Below, piece after piece: positions 55,023-63,507 of a DNA stretch of 64,000 nucleotides. Within the stretch, counting starts at the first letter, position 1, and each line of letters begins with the position of its first letter. This DNA comes from Hyphomicrobiales bacterium (GTDB lineage Bacteria; Pseudomonadota; Alphaproteobacteria; Rhizobiales; Rhizobiaceae), in assembly GCA_900470805.1 (NCBI GenBank), contig UCCA01000026.1, forward strand, positions 53,542-117,541, in the 5' to 3' direction. Below the pieces are notes generated by a model, which did no database searches, was not told where the DNA came from, and saw only the letters and a list, made by a program, of their open reading frames with translations. The position numbers were made by a program, and so were the translations under genes.

Positions 55023-56150
55023 ATGGCGCCGGAGCATCGCAGCATTCTGATTGCAGGCGCCGGCACGACCGGGCTCACCGCTGCCCTCGAACTCGCAAGG
55101 CGCGGCTTTCGTCCCCGTATCGTCGACAATGATGCCGGGCCCGTTCCTCTTGTGGAAAGCCGGGCGCTCGGCGTCAACGCCCGCACGCTGGCGCTGCTTG
55201 GCCCGTCGCGGGTGGCGGACGCCATTCTGCAGGAGGCGCAGCAGATCGCGCAGTTCCGGGTCATTGCCAAGACCAGCCGGCTGGCGACGCTCGACATCAC
55301 CAAGGTTCCGGGACGCCACAGCGCCATGCATATGCTGGCGCAGGGGCATACCGAGCGGTTGCTGCTCAGCAAGCTCGACGACTTCGAGGTCGATCCGGAG
55401 TGGCAGACCACGGTGGAGACGGTGTCGGGCGATCTTAACAAGCCCGTCGTCAGCCTGCGCAAGCCGGACGGAGCGGTCGAGACGGCGACGTTCGATATCG
55501 TCATTGGCGCGGATGGCTCGCATTCGGCAATTCGCAAGGCGGTAGGCATCGGCTTTCCCGGCGAGGCGCTGGAGAGCAGCTTCTATCTCGCGGATTTCCG
55601 CTACAAGCGAGAGATCGATCCGCATTTCGTCGAGCTGCAGCTGTACGATCCCGGCATGATCGGGCGTTTGCCGGTCGATCGCGAGGTGTTGCGCTATATC
55701 TCGACGCTGCCGGATTTCGAGGAGCGGATCGAGCATCCGGCGCCGGTGGCCGAGGTGACGTGGCGTTCGAACTTCCGCATCCATTTCCGCCATGTCGAGA
55801 CGATGTCGAAGGGCAACGTGTTTCTGGCCGGCGACGCGGCGCATATCCATTCGCCGGCCGGCGCACGCGGCATGAACCTAGGCATCGAGGACGCGTGCTG
55901 GCTGGCGTGGCTGATCTCCGAAGGCCGGGAGGGCGATTATGACAGGTTGCGGATGCCGGCGGTCAGGACGGTGCTGAAGCAGACGCGGCAGTTGACGACG
56001 CTGTTCACGATGAGCAATCCGCTGGCAATTTCGATGCGCAATCTTGCGGTGCCGGTGCTTTTCAGACTACCTGCATTCTCACGAAAATTGCTTCGCGGCG
56101 TTGCAGGATATGATACGCCGTCACCGCCGTGGATCGACGGCGCGCTGTAA
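55023..56150 (+). CDS. FAD-dependent monooxygenase (UbiH/PHBH-like)
   Basis: This 375-residue protein starts with an FAD-binding GxGxxG (ILIAGAGTTGLTAALEL, residues 8-24), has the DG-type motif VIGADGSHSAIRKAVG near 160 and the FAD ribityl motif FLAGDAAHIHSPAGARGMNLG near 269 (GDAAHIHSP, then GARGMNLGIEDA). This fits class A flavin monooxygenases that hydroxylate aromatic substrates. The substrate is unknown and there is no associated catabolic operon. It lies four bases after the SCO gene, and prmA follows 15 bases downstream. Confidence 0.88.
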   Translation: MAPEHRSILIAGAGTTGLTAALELARRGFRPRIVDNDAGPVPLVESRALGVNARTLALLGPSRVADAILQEAQQIAQFRVIAKTSRLATLDITKVPGRHSAMHMLAQGHTERLLLSKLDDFEVDPEWQTTVETVSGDLNKPVVSLRKPDGAVETATFDIVIGADGSHSAIRKAVGIGFPGEALESSFYLADFRYKREIDPHFVELQLYDPGMIGRLPVDREVLRYISTLPDFEERIEHPAPVAEVTWRSNFRIHFRHVETMSKGNVFLAGDAAHIHSPAGARGMNLGIEDACWLAWLISEGREGDYDRLRMPAVRTVLKQTRQLTTLFTMSNPLAISMRNLAVPVLFRLPAFSRKLLRGVAGYDTPSPPWIDGAL

Positions 56151-56165
56151 CGGGAAAGACCGACC

Positions 56166-57044
56166 TTGAGTGAAATCCGCCTTTATGTGACGACCACCGA
56201 AGTGCTGGCCGGTGAAGTCCTCGATCTGCTGTCCGAGGTGTTCGGCGAAGAAGACTTCGCGATCGCCACCACCGAGATCGACGAGAAGAAGGACATCTGG
56301 GAAGCGTCCGTCTACATGATGCGCGACGACGAGGACGAGGTGCGGGTTCGCGTCGAGCAGGCGCTATCCGTGGCTTTCCCGGCAATGACGCTCGAACGCG
56401 AGGTCATTCCCGACGTTGACTGGGTGGCGAAGTCGCTGGAAGGGCTGAAGCCGGTGCGGGCAGGGCGGTTCTTGGTGCACGGCTCGCATGATCGCGACAA
56501 GGTGCGCTCCGGCGATATCGCCATCGAGATCGATGCCGGACAGGCGTTCGGCACCGGCCATCATGGCACGACGGCGGGTTGCCTCGAGGTGATCGACCGG
56601 GTGGTGCGGTCGCGGCGGGTGCTGAATGCGCTTGATCTCGGCACCGGCAGCGGCGTGCTGGCGATTGCCGTGCGCAAGCTGAAGAACATCCCGGTGCTCG
56701 CCACCGACATCGATCCGATCGCGACGCGGGTTGCCGCCGAGAATGTCCGTCGCAACGGCATTGCCTCGGGCATCGTCACCGAGACGGCGCCGGGGTTTCA
56801 TTCGACGGCGTTTTCCAATCATGGCCCGTTCGACCTAATCATCGCCAACATCCTGGCGCGGCCGCTGATCAAGATGGCGCCGCAGCTCGTCACCCATCTG
56901 GCGCCGGGCGGATCGGTGATCCTGTCGGGCATTCTCGCCGCGCAGCGCTGGAAGGTGCTGGCGGCCTATAACGGCGCCCATCTCAGACATGTGCGCACCA
57001 TCTGGCGCAACGGCTGGGTGACCATCCATCTCGACCGCCCCTGA
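56166..57044 (+). CDS. prmA: Ribosomal protein L11 methyltransferase
   Basis: The 292-residue SAM enzyme trimethylates ribosomal protein L11. An N-terminal substrate-recognition domain (about residues 1-85) precedes the methyltransferase domain with AFGTGHHGTTAGCLEV near 127 and ALDLGTGSGVLAIA near 157; DLIIANILARPLI near 222 has the N-(I/L)-L-A motif typical of PrmA. The start is TTG 56166 with GGGAAAG upstream; no ATG is placed as well. A terminator follows, so this ends the SCO-monooxygenase-prmA unit. Confidence 0.95.
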   Translation: MSEIRLYVTTTEVLAGEVLDLLSEVFGEEDFAIATTEIDEKKDIWEASVYMMRDDEDEVRVRVEQALSVAFPAMTLEREVIPDVDWVAKSLEGLKPVRAGRFLVHGSHDRDKVRSGDIAIEIDAGQAFGTGHHGTTAGCLEVIDRVVRSRRVLNALDLGTGSGVLAIAVRKLKNIPVLATDIDPIATRVAAENVRRNGIASGIVTETAPGFHSTAFSNHGPFDLIIANILARPLIKMAPQLVTHLAPGGSVILSGILAAQRWKVLAAYNGAHLRHVRTIWRNGWVTIHLDRP

Positions 57045-57067
57045 GGCGATCGACCGACGCTCGACGC

Positions 57068-57098
57068 AAAGCCCCGTGGTCTCCGCCGGGGCTTTTTC
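57068..57098 (+). terminator. Terminator of prmA
   Basis: A perfect 9-bp stem AAAGCCCCG/CGGGGCTTT with a ten-base loop is followed by TTCGTTTTCC, 23 bases after the prmA stop. Confidence 0.9.
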
Positions 57099-57124
57099 GT
57101 TTTCCGAGATTGGAAGTTTCACGC

Positions 57125-57158
57125 AAAAAATAAAGGCGGCGCCGATGGCACCGCCTTT
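57125..57158 (-). terminator. Terminator of the small minus-strand gene
   Basis: On the minus strand a stem AAAGGCGG/CCGCCTTT, extended by GGC/GCC past one mismatch, is followed by ATTTTTTGCG. It lies 113 bases after the stop of the 57-residue gene. On the plus strand only TTAACC follows. Confidence 0.75.
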
Positions 57159-57270
57159 TAACCGGTTTCCCGGTCATGTCTGCGAGCTGGATGAGGAGGA
57201 GCGCTCGAGCAGACGTCTACTTATTCTGACCGCCGATCCGAAAAGGGAGGAGAGCGGAGCGGCGAGTTGC

Positions 57271-57444
57271 TCAGAATGCGTAGCCGATTGCGCCCTTGTG
57301 GCGCGAAACGGTGTTGCCGGCGCCGAGCATCGTGAGCGTATCGACGTTCACAGGGCGGCGCGAGCCGATGATGTGACGGACGGTCTGGCGCTCGCCAGCC
57401 TGTACCGGGCTGCTGTAAGCGGAGCGCGACAGAGAGGCAGTCAT
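57271..57444 (-). CDS. 57-residue small basic protein, unrecognised
   Basis: The frame begins at ATG 57444 after AAGGA (nine bases upstream) and ends TGA. The product starts MTASLSRSAYSSPVQAG, contains RQTVRHIIGSRRPVNVD, and ends with NTVSRHKGAIGYAF. It is basic, has no membrane span or signal peptide, and no motif I can name. The codons follow the G/C-third pattern of the neighbours. A T-rich terminator lies on the same strand downstream. It resembles the small conserved proteins typical of rhizobial genomes, but I cannot assign a function. Confidence 0.75.
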   Translation of the reverse strand: MTASLSRSAYSSPVQAGERQTVRHIIGSRRPVNVDTLTMLGAGNTVSRHKGAIGYAF

Positions 57445-57730
57445 TTCTAAAATCCTTTTGTTTCCGGTTCATTTCGAACCAAGCTGATAGCGTCTGTATA
57501 ATCGTTTTAAAAATTCGAGGCAGAGGGTTTGGCTCATGGGAGCCATGCAGCCAATGCATAAAGCGTGCCACTTGCGAAAATCAGGCCTCATTTCCGCCCA
57601 AATATTACGCGGTTCCGGGCTTAAGGCTGCGTTCTGTTTTTCTCCCGTTTTCCTGAAATTACGATAACATAGCGGCCATTCCGCTGCCGGATTCGTTGTT
57701 ACTGTCAGGGCAAATATCAGGTTTTTGAGC

Positions 57731-59566
57731 ATGTACCAGTCTTTCGAAGTCACCTCCACGCCACATTTTGGCCGCGATCGCACCTCTGCGCTGCGTGCAA
57801 GTTTCGATGCTTTGGCCATCGATGCCTTCCTTGTCCCCAGGGCGGACGAATATAATGGTGAGTATGTGCCTGCCTGCGCCGAGCGTCTGGCGTGGCTGAC
57901 CGGCTTTACCGGCTCCGCCGGGATCGCGCTGGTGACACGCTCGCAGGCAATCGTGTTCGTGGATGGCCGCTATGTGACCCAGCTTGCCGAGCAGGTGGAC
58001 GGATCGGTCTTTACCGGCGGCGACCTTGTGGGCGAGCCGCCGCATCTGTGGCTGGCCAACAATGGCAGCAAGGGACTGCGGCTCGGGATCGATCCGTGGC
58101 TGCACTCGGGCGCCGAGGTGAAGCGGCTCGAGAAGGCTCTGGCGGAGATCGGCGGCACGCTGGTCATCCTGCCGCACAATCCGCTCGATCGGCTGTGGGC
58201 CGACCGGCCGCAGGAGCCGCTCGGTCAGGTGGCGATTCAGACGATCGCGCAGGCCGGCGTGCTGGCGACCGACAAGATCGCCACGATCGCTGCCGATCTT
58301 TCTGCCCGCAACCTGAAAGCCGTGCTGATCGCCGATCCGTCGTCGATTGCCTGGATCTTCAACATTCGCGGCGCCGACGTGCCGCATACGCCGCATCCGC
58401 TGGCGCGCGCCATCATCCATGCCGACGGCAAGGCGGAGCTGTTTCTCGACAAGCGCAAGACCGGCATCGAAGCCGAGGCCTATCTGGCGCAGATGTGCAC
58501 GCAACTGCCGCCGTCGGCGCTGGAGGAGCGGCTGTCCGCCGTTGCCAGCGATGGCGGCCGGGTGCTGGTCGATCCGGATCTCACCTCCTACGGCCTTGCC
58601 GGCATCATCCGCGCGGCCGGCGGCATCGTCGTCGAGGGCAATGATCCGGCCAAGCTGCCGCGGGCGGTGAAGAACAGCGTCGAGATCAACGGCTCGGCGG
58701 CGGCGCATCTGCAGGATGGCGCGGCGATGGTCGAGTTCCTGTGCTGGCTGGACCAGGCCAAGCCCGGCACGGTCACCGAAATCGAGGTTGCCGAGAAACT
58801 GGAAGCGGCGCGCGCCCGGGTCGGGCAGAGCATGCAGAACCCGCTCAAGGACATTTCCTTCGACACCATATCCGGCGCCGGAGAGCATGCGGCGATCATG
58901 CATTACCGGGTGACGACCGAGAGCAACCGCACGCTCGAGGCGGGCGAACTGTTCCTGATCGATTCGGGTGCGCAGTACATCAATGGCACGACCGACATCA
59001 CCCGCACGGTCGGTGTCGGGACCGTTTCCGAGGAGCAGCGCCGCTTCTTCACGCTGGTGCTCAAGGGGATGATCCAGATCAGCACGGCGAGGTTCCCGAA
59101 AGGAGGACGCGGCTGCGATCTCGATCCGCTGGCGCGCATCGCGCTGTGGCGGGCAGGGGCCGATTTTGGCCATGGCACCGGCCACGGGGTCGGCTCGTAT
59201 CTCTCGGTGCACGAGGGACCGCAGCGGATTTCCAGGATGTCGACGCAGGAGCTGCTGCCGGGCATGATCCTCTCCAACGAACCCGGCTATTACCGCCCGG
59301 GTGCCTTCGGGATCCGTATCGAGAACCTGATCTATGTTCGCGAGCCGGAGATGGTCGAGGGTGGCGACACGCCGATGCTGAGCTTCGAGACGCTGACCTT
59401 CTGCCCGATCGACCGCAACCTCGTCATTGCCGAGTTGCTCACCCATGACGAACTGCACTGGTTCAACGACTACCACGTCAAAACCCGCGAAGCGCTGATG
59501 CCGCTGATCCATGACCACGACGTCAAGGCATGGCTGGAGAACGCGACGCTGCCGTTGGAATACTGA
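57731..59566 (+). CDS. pepP: Xaa-Pro aminopeptidase (aminopeptidase P, M24B)
   Basis: This 611-residue three-domain enzyme removes N-terminal residues before proline. Two creatinase-like N-terminal domains (about 1-150 and 155-310; LTGFTGSAGIALV near 56) precede the pita-bread catalytic domain. Metal ligands are in LIDSGAQYINGTTDITRT near 411 (both Asp), HGTGHGVGSYLSVHEGP near 480 (His), NEPGYYRPG near 518 (Glu) and the late IENLIYV region. The length (about 610) is the eukaryote-like long form. ATG 57731 is chosen over TTG 57725. It stands alone. Confidence 0.93.
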   Translation: MYQSFEVTSTPHFGRDRTSALRASFDALAIDAFLVPRADEYNGEYVPACAERLAWLTGFTGSAGIALVTRSQAIVFVDGRYVTQLAEQVDGSVFTGGDLVGEPPHLWLANNGSKGLRLGIDPWLHSGAEVKRLEKALAEIGGTLVILPHNPLDRLWADRPQEPLGQVAIQTIAQAGVLATDKIATIAADLSARNLKAVLIADPSSIAWIFNIRGADVPHTPHPLARAIIHADGKAELFLDKRKTGIEAEAYLAQMCTQLPPSALEERLSAVASDGGRVLVDPDLTSYGLAGIIRAAGGIVVEGNDPAKLPRAVKNSVEINGSAAAHLQDGAAMVEFLCWLDQAKPGTVTEIEVAEKLEAARARVGQSMQNPLKDISFDTISGAGEHAAIMHYRVTTESNRTLEAGELFLIDSGAQYINGTTDITRTVGVGTVSEEQRRFFTLVLKGMIQISTARFPKGGRGCDLDPLARIALWRAGADFGHGTGHGVGSYLSVHEGPQRISRMSTQELLPGMILSNEPGYYRPGAFGIRIENLIYVREPEMVEGGDTPMLSFETLTFCPIDRNLVIAELLTHDELHWFNDYHVKTREALMPLIHDHDVKAWLENATLPLEY

Positions 59567-59636
59567 AGCTTTCTGGACTGCTTGAGCGGTGGGCATCGAA
59601 CCGGATAGGCCGGCGACCGGGGGTTGGGTCGCCGGG

Positions 59637-59945
59637 TCAGGCACCGACCGTGTGGCGCCAGGCCATCACGACGGCCCAGGCGGCGACCAGCATCCATGTG
59701 TGCGAAACGCGCAGGCCGACGAGCAGCGCCACAACCAGCGCCAGCTTCACCTCCCAGCCACCAGTGAAGAAGGCGGGCGCCACCAGTGTCGTCAGCACCG
59801 CGGCGGGAACGGCGGCGAGTGCTGCTTCCATGCGCGGGGGGATGCGCTTCATCGTGGTGATCAGGATGTAGCCGCCGATGCGCGTCGCGTAGGTCGCGAC
59901 GGCGGCGGCGAGGATGATCAGGAGCATGTGAAGATCGAAGGTCAC
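59637..59945 (-). CDS. azlD: AzlD family branched-chain amino acid exporter subunit
   Basis: The 102-residue membrane protein has about four hydrophobic segments with TYATRIGGYIL near residue 18, ERxP-like KRIPPRMEAALAAVPAAVL near 33-51 and a GLRVSHTWMLV end. AzlD partners with the larger AzlC to export branched-chain amino acids and analogues. The start is GTG 59945, one base past the azlC stop, with GAGG close upstream. No ATG serves. Short length matches the family. Confidence 0.9.
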   Translation of the reverse strand: MTFDLHMLLIILAAAVATYATRIGGYILITTMKRIPPRMEAALAAVPAAVLTTLVAPAFFTGGWEVKLALVVALLVGLRVSHTWMLVAAWAVVMAWRHTVGA

Positions 59946-59946
59946 A

Positions 59947-60663
59947 TCACACCTCGTGCAGGTCGGATTCGAGTTCCTGCGCCGTTGGCGGCGGCGGGAA
60001 CAGGGCGGCGAGGATGATGCCGGCGGCGGCGCCGAGGCTGACATGCCAGGGCGAGCCGACATAGTGATAGGCGATGACCGAGGCGACGGCGCTGACGGCG
60101 GCAACGGGCACGAAATTGTCGCGGTGGCGGAAATCGAGGACGATGCCGAGGAAATAGGTCGGCAGCAGGATATCGAGGCCGATCGACTTCGGATCGCCGA
60201 TATAGCGGCCGAGAATGCCGCCGAGCAGGCTGACGATGGTCCAGGGAATATAGATGACGAGGCCGAAGCCGAGATACCAGGCAAAGGTCACCGGCTTGCC
60301 GGCTTCGCCGCGCTTTACGGTCTCGGCAAACTGCGGATCAACCAGCAGGAAGAAGGTGAAGAACTTCTGCACCTTGGTGAAGTGCTTGATATAGGGCGCG
60401 ATCGCCGCCGAATAGAGCACGTGGCGGAAGTTGACGGCGAGGATCGAGGCGACGATCAGCCAGGCCTGGACATCGTGACCGAATAGCTCGATGCCGACCA
60501 TCTGACTGGCGCCGGCATAGACGGTGGCGCTCATGAAGGTGAGTTCGAACAGCGACATGCCGTGATCGGCGGCGAGCGCTCCGAACAGCGCGCCGAAAGG
60601 GGCGGATGCCATTGCGATCGGAAAGCCGCCACGCAAGCCGTCGATAAAATTCGCGCGACTCAT
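59947..60663 (-). CDS. azlC: AzlC family permease, branched-chain amino acid exporter subunit
   Basis: This 238-residue inner-membrane protein has about seven hydrophobic segments. GGFPIAMASAPFGALFGALA near residue 11-30 and MSATVYAGASQMVGIELFG near 43 (as ATVYAGASQMVGIELFG) are AzlC signatures, NFRHVLYSAAIAPY near 77 is the conserved arginine-histidine loop. The order azlC-azlD on one transcript fits a two-subunit exporter. No Lrp regulator lies nearby. A GGAGGAA-type site precedes ATG 60663. Confidence 0.93.
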   Translation of the reverse strand: MSRANFIDGLRGGFPIAMASAPFGALFGALAADHGMSLFELTFMSATVYAGASQMVGIELFGHDVQAWLIVASILAVNFRHVLYSAAIAPYIKHFTKVQKFFTFFLLVDPQFAETVKRGEAGKPVTFAWYLGFGLVIYIPWTIVSLLGGILGRYIGDPKSIGLDILLPTYFLGIVLDFRHRDNFVPVAAVSAVASVIAYHYVGSPWHVSLGAAAGIILAALFPPPPTAQELESDLHEV

Positions 60664-60793
60664 CGGCGATCTTCCTCCTGGAATTTTCGAACTCCTCTAA
60701 GCGGCGATAGTATCTGCCGCAAACGAATTTCCTTGATTGACCGATCGATTTCGCTGAACGGTGCCAGTGTAGCCGCACAGGGGTGGAGGGGGG

Positions 60794-61045
60794 ATGATGA
60801 AGCCGATCGAATTTTCCAAGGACGACAAGGCGGCGCTCATCGCGCGCATTCAGCACCACTTCGATGAAGAGCTGGACCAGCCGATCGGCCTTCTGAAAGC
60901 GGAACTGGTGCTGGATTTCTTCGCCAAGGAAGTCGGGGCGGCCTATTACCGCCAAGGGATCGATGATGCGCAGGCGGCGCTGGCGCGGCGGATCGATGAT
61001 TTTTCCGACGATGTCTATCAGTTGCAGCGGGATGCGGCCGACTGA
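60794..61045 (+). CDS. DUF2164 family protein
   Basis: The 83-residue soluble protein starts MMKPIEFSKDDKAALIARI and matches the DUF2164 pattern: helical, with LDQPIGLLKAELVLDFFAKEVG near residue 28-49 (as IGLLKAELVLDFFAKEVG) and YYRQGIDDAQ near 52. The function is unknown. GGAGGGGGG precedes paired ATGs at 60794 and 60797. It is divergent from azlC and convergent with pncA, ten bases apart. Confidence 0.85.
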   Translation: MMKPIEFSKDDKAALIARIQHHFDEELDQPIGLLKAELVLDFFAKEVGAAYYRQGIDDAQAALARRIDDFSDDVYQLQRDAAD

Positions 61046-61054
61046 TCGGACGTG

Positions 61055-61684
61055 CTATCTGTCGTCGATGACGTCGGTGCTGTTGATGATCCCGATGCCG
61101 GCGGCGCGCATCTCCTCGATCGCCGCGGTTACGCCTTCGGGGGTGATGCCACGGCTGGCGTCCTCGATGAAGCGGACCTTGACGCCCGGCAGCATCTCCA
61201 GCGCATCGAGCGCCGAGAACTTCACGCAGTAATCCGTCGCCAGTCCGCAGATGTCGATCTCGTCGACCGCCTGGTCCTGGAAGAAATTGGAGAGGCCGGT
61301 GATGGCGTCTTGGTCGTTGTCGCGGAAGGCCGAATAGCTGTCGACGTGGTGATTCTCACCCTTCTGCAGGATCAGGTCGATCTCGGGAACGCGAAGCTCC
61401 GGATGAAGTTCGGCATCCTTGGTGCCCTGCACGCAATGGTCCGGCCACATCATTTGCGGTTTGCCTGACAGCACGTGAAGGTCGAAGGGTTGCTTGCCGG
61501 GATGGGAGGAGGCGAAACTGCCGTGGCCTTCGGGATGCCAGTCCTGCGAGGCGACGATGAGATCGTATTTGCCGCTTTCAATCAGCCGGTTGGCCACCGG
61601 AACCACCTTGTCTCCATCGGGCACGGCGAGATTGCCGCCCGGACAGAAACCGTTCTGGATATCGATCAGCAGCAAGGCTTTCAT
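61055..61684 (-). CDS. pncA: Nicotinamidase
   Basis: The 209-residue isochorismatase-like hydrolase converts nicotinamide to nicotinate for NAD salvage. The catalytic triad is visible: Asp in LLIDIQNGF (residue about 8), Lys in ILQKGEN near 113 and Cys in GLATDYCVK near 158. Metal ligands are in SQDWHPEGHGSF near 49 (Asp, His, His). ATG 61684 with GGTGGAG nine bases upstream is preferred; the in-frame upstream ATG at 61735 adds only a non-conserved stretch. Confidence 0.95.
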   Translation of the reverse strand: MKALLLIDIQNGFCPGGNLAVPDGDKVVPVANRLIESGKYDLIVASQDWHPEGHGSFASSHPGKQPFDLHVLSGKPQMMWPDHCVQGTKDAELHPELRVPEIDLILQKGENHHVDSYSAFRDNDQDAITGLSNFFQDQAVDEIDICGLATDYCVKFSALDALEMLPGVKVRFIEDASRGITPEGVTAAIEEMRAAGIGIINSTDVIDDR

Positions 61685-61749
61685 CGGCAGTGCTCCACCT
61701 ATTGTTGCAGGGCAACATGCCAAGGCGAGCGCCAAGGTGCAAGGGCGGA

Positions 61750-61779
61750 AACGCTCCGCCGCGAAGGCGGCGAAGCGTT
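61750..61779 (-). terminator. Hairpin after the sugar transporter gene
   Basis: On the minus strand AACGCT...GCCGCC pairs with GGCGGA...GCGTT around TTCGC (imperfect stem), 10 bases after the transporter stop. Only TTCCG follows, so termination strength is uncertain. Confidence 0.45.
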
Positions 61780-61789
61780 ATTCTGTGGA

Positions 61790-63103
61790 TCAGGCGTGCG
61801 CCGCGATCTGATGCGAGACCGGGCGGTGGCCCTTCAAGCCGTAGAAGACGATGTAGGCGTAGCAAATGATCGGCATCAGGAAGGCGAGGTGAATGCCGAT
61901 GGTGTCGGCAAGAACGCCCTGGATGACCGGCAGGAGAGCGCCGCCGACGATGGCGAGGCACAGGATGCCGGAGCCCTGGCTGGTGTATTTGCCGAGACCA
62001 TAGAGGCCGAGCGAGAAGATCGTCGGGAACATGATCGAGTTGAACAGGCCGACGGCGAGGATCGCCCACATCGAAACGTGACCGGTCGTGAAGACGGTGA
62101 CGAGCAGCAGGATGATGACCGCGGCGGCATTGAAGGCCAGCGCCTTGCCGTCGTCGATGTAGCGCATGACCACGGCGCCGATGAAGCGTCCGACCATGGC
62201 GCCGCCCCAGAAGTAGGAGACGTAGTGGGCAGCGTCGGCTTCCGAGAAACCGGCGATATCTGGCTGGCTCATGAAGTTTACGAGGAAGCTGCCGATACTG
62301 ACTTCAGCGCCGACATAGACGAAGATGCCGACTGCGCCGAGGACGAGGTGGCGAAACTGCCAGGCCGAACCACCGCCGGTGATCGGCTCGATGTTCTCGT
62401 CGCCTTCGACCTGCGGCAGCTTCAGCGCCGCGAAGATGGCAGCAAGCACCAGGAAGGCGGCTGCGAGCAGCATGTAGGGGAATTTCACAGCGCCGGCTTC
62501 GGCGATCTTGATGGCGTCGAGCTGTTCCGGCGTAGCGCCGACGACGGCTGCCGTCGTTGCCGACAGGATCAGGAAGGCGCCGAACATCGGGGCGAGCGTG
62601 GTGCCGAGCGCATTGAAGGCCTGCGTCAGGGTCAGGCGGCTGGCGGCCGTGTCCGGCGGGCCGAGCACGGTGACGTAGGGGTTTGCGGCGACCTGCAGCA
62701 GCGTCACGCCGCTGGCGAGCACGAAGAGGGCGCCGAGGAACAGGCCATAGACGCGGTAGCTTGCGGCCGGGATGAACAGCGCGCAACCGATGGCGGCGAT
62801 GACGAGGCCGAGCACGATCCCCCACTTGTAGCCGATGCGCTTGACCAGCGCGCCCGATGGGAGCGAGGCGATGAAGTAGGCGCCGAAGAAGCACAGCTGG
62901 ATCAGCATGGACTGGGTGTAGTTCAGCTGGAAGACGTTCTTCAGGTGCGGAACGAGGATGTCGTTCAGGCAGGTGATGAAGCCCCACATGAAGAACAGCG
63001 ATGTGAGCGCGATCAGGGCAAATTGATAGTTCGCAGTCGGGGAAGACGGCGACGACGCCGATCCTGCCGATGCGGCATTGTTTGTTGTTGCTATACCAGC
63101 CAC
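61790..63103 (-). CDS. FucP/GluP-type sugar:H+ symporter
   Basis: This 437-residue major facilitator protein has twelve spans after a 25-residue Ser/Ala tail. TSLFFMWGFITCLNDILVPH near residue 34-53 is the FucP family signature, with the conserved Asn-Asp pair. Relatives import L-fucose or glucose/galactose (GluP); WNDSI-like specificity cannot be read here. The start is GTG 63103 with a textbook AGGAGGT seven bases upstream. Upstream DNA (63104-63356) is gene-free. Confidence 0.92.
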   Translation of the reverse strand: MAGIATTNNAASAGSASSPSSPTANYQFALIALTSLFFMWGFITCLNDILVPHLKNVFQLNYTQSMLIQLCFFGAYFIASLPSGALVKRIGYKWGIVLGLVIAAIGCALFIPAASYRVYGLFLGALFVLASGVTLLQVAANPYVTVLGPPDTAASRLTLTQAFNALGTTLAPMFGAFLILSATTAAVVGATPEQLDAIKIAEAGAVKFPYMLLAAAFLVLAAIFAALKLPQVEGDENIEPITGGGSAWQFRHLVLGAVGIFVYVGAEVSIGSFLVNFMSQPDIAGFSEADAAHYVSYFWGGAMVGRFIGAVVMRYIDDGKALAFNAAAVIILLLVTVFTTGHVSMWAILAVGLFNSIMFPTIFSLGLYGLGKYTSQGSGILCLAIVGGALLPVIQGVLADTIGIHLAFLMPIICYAYIVFYGLKGHRPVSHQIAAHA

Positions 63104-63356
63104 GTTTTGTACCTCCTGTTGTGGACGCCGGGTATTTTCCTTTGAAAGCCGTTTGCTGAAACGGGCCGGCGGCGGCTCGGCGGGGCGCTCTGGGAGGGAG
63201 CGTGCAGCAAGCCACAGTCCCTCATATATCCTGGGAAATGTAATTTCGATAGGATGCGAAGCTTTTTCTTGTGCTTTGCGAAAAAATGTTTTGCAGGTGC
63301 GAGATTGACGTGGGGCTTTGCGAGTTGGGAGGTCCTTGATGGTGTGCCGTGTGGCG

Positions 63357-63403
63357 CACCCCCCTCTGTCCTGCCGGACATCTCCCCCTCAAGGAGGGAG
63401 ATC
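63357..63403. repeat. Rhizobial palindromic intergenic repeat, left copy
   Basis: A 47-base unit contains two hairpins: GTCC-TGCC-GGAC and CTCCC-CTCAAG-GAGGGAG. It matches the right copy (63461-63507) in inverted orientation, with differences that mostly preserve pairing. The type resembles RIME-like elements of rhizobia. Confidence 0.8.
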
Positions 63404-63460
63404 GACCCGCGGCATGCTCTTCTCAGAACGTTGAGGTTGGAGCGAGTGGCCAAGCCCAGC

Positions 63461-63507
63461 CGATCTCCCCACCTGAGGGGGAGATGCCCGGCAGGGCAGA
63501 GGGGGGT
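63461..63507. repeat. Rhizobial palindromic intergenic repeat, right copy (inverted)
   Basis: The reverse complement of this 47-base unit aligns with 63357-63403. Its hairpins are GCCC-TGCC-GGGC and CTCCCC-CTCAGG-TGGGGAG. The two copies flank a 57-base centre and together could form a long stem-loop. Confidence 0.8.

Noticed and set aside
57659..59644. Minus-strand frame of 661 codons opposite pepP
   Set aside because: It is antisense to a full aminopeptidase P with all metal ligands, and its composition is shadow-like.
61475..63145. Plus-strand frame of 556 codons opposite pncA and the sugar transporter
   Set aside because: Both opposite-strand genes are clearly real; the frame has no motif and is rich in Asp, Glu and Arg.
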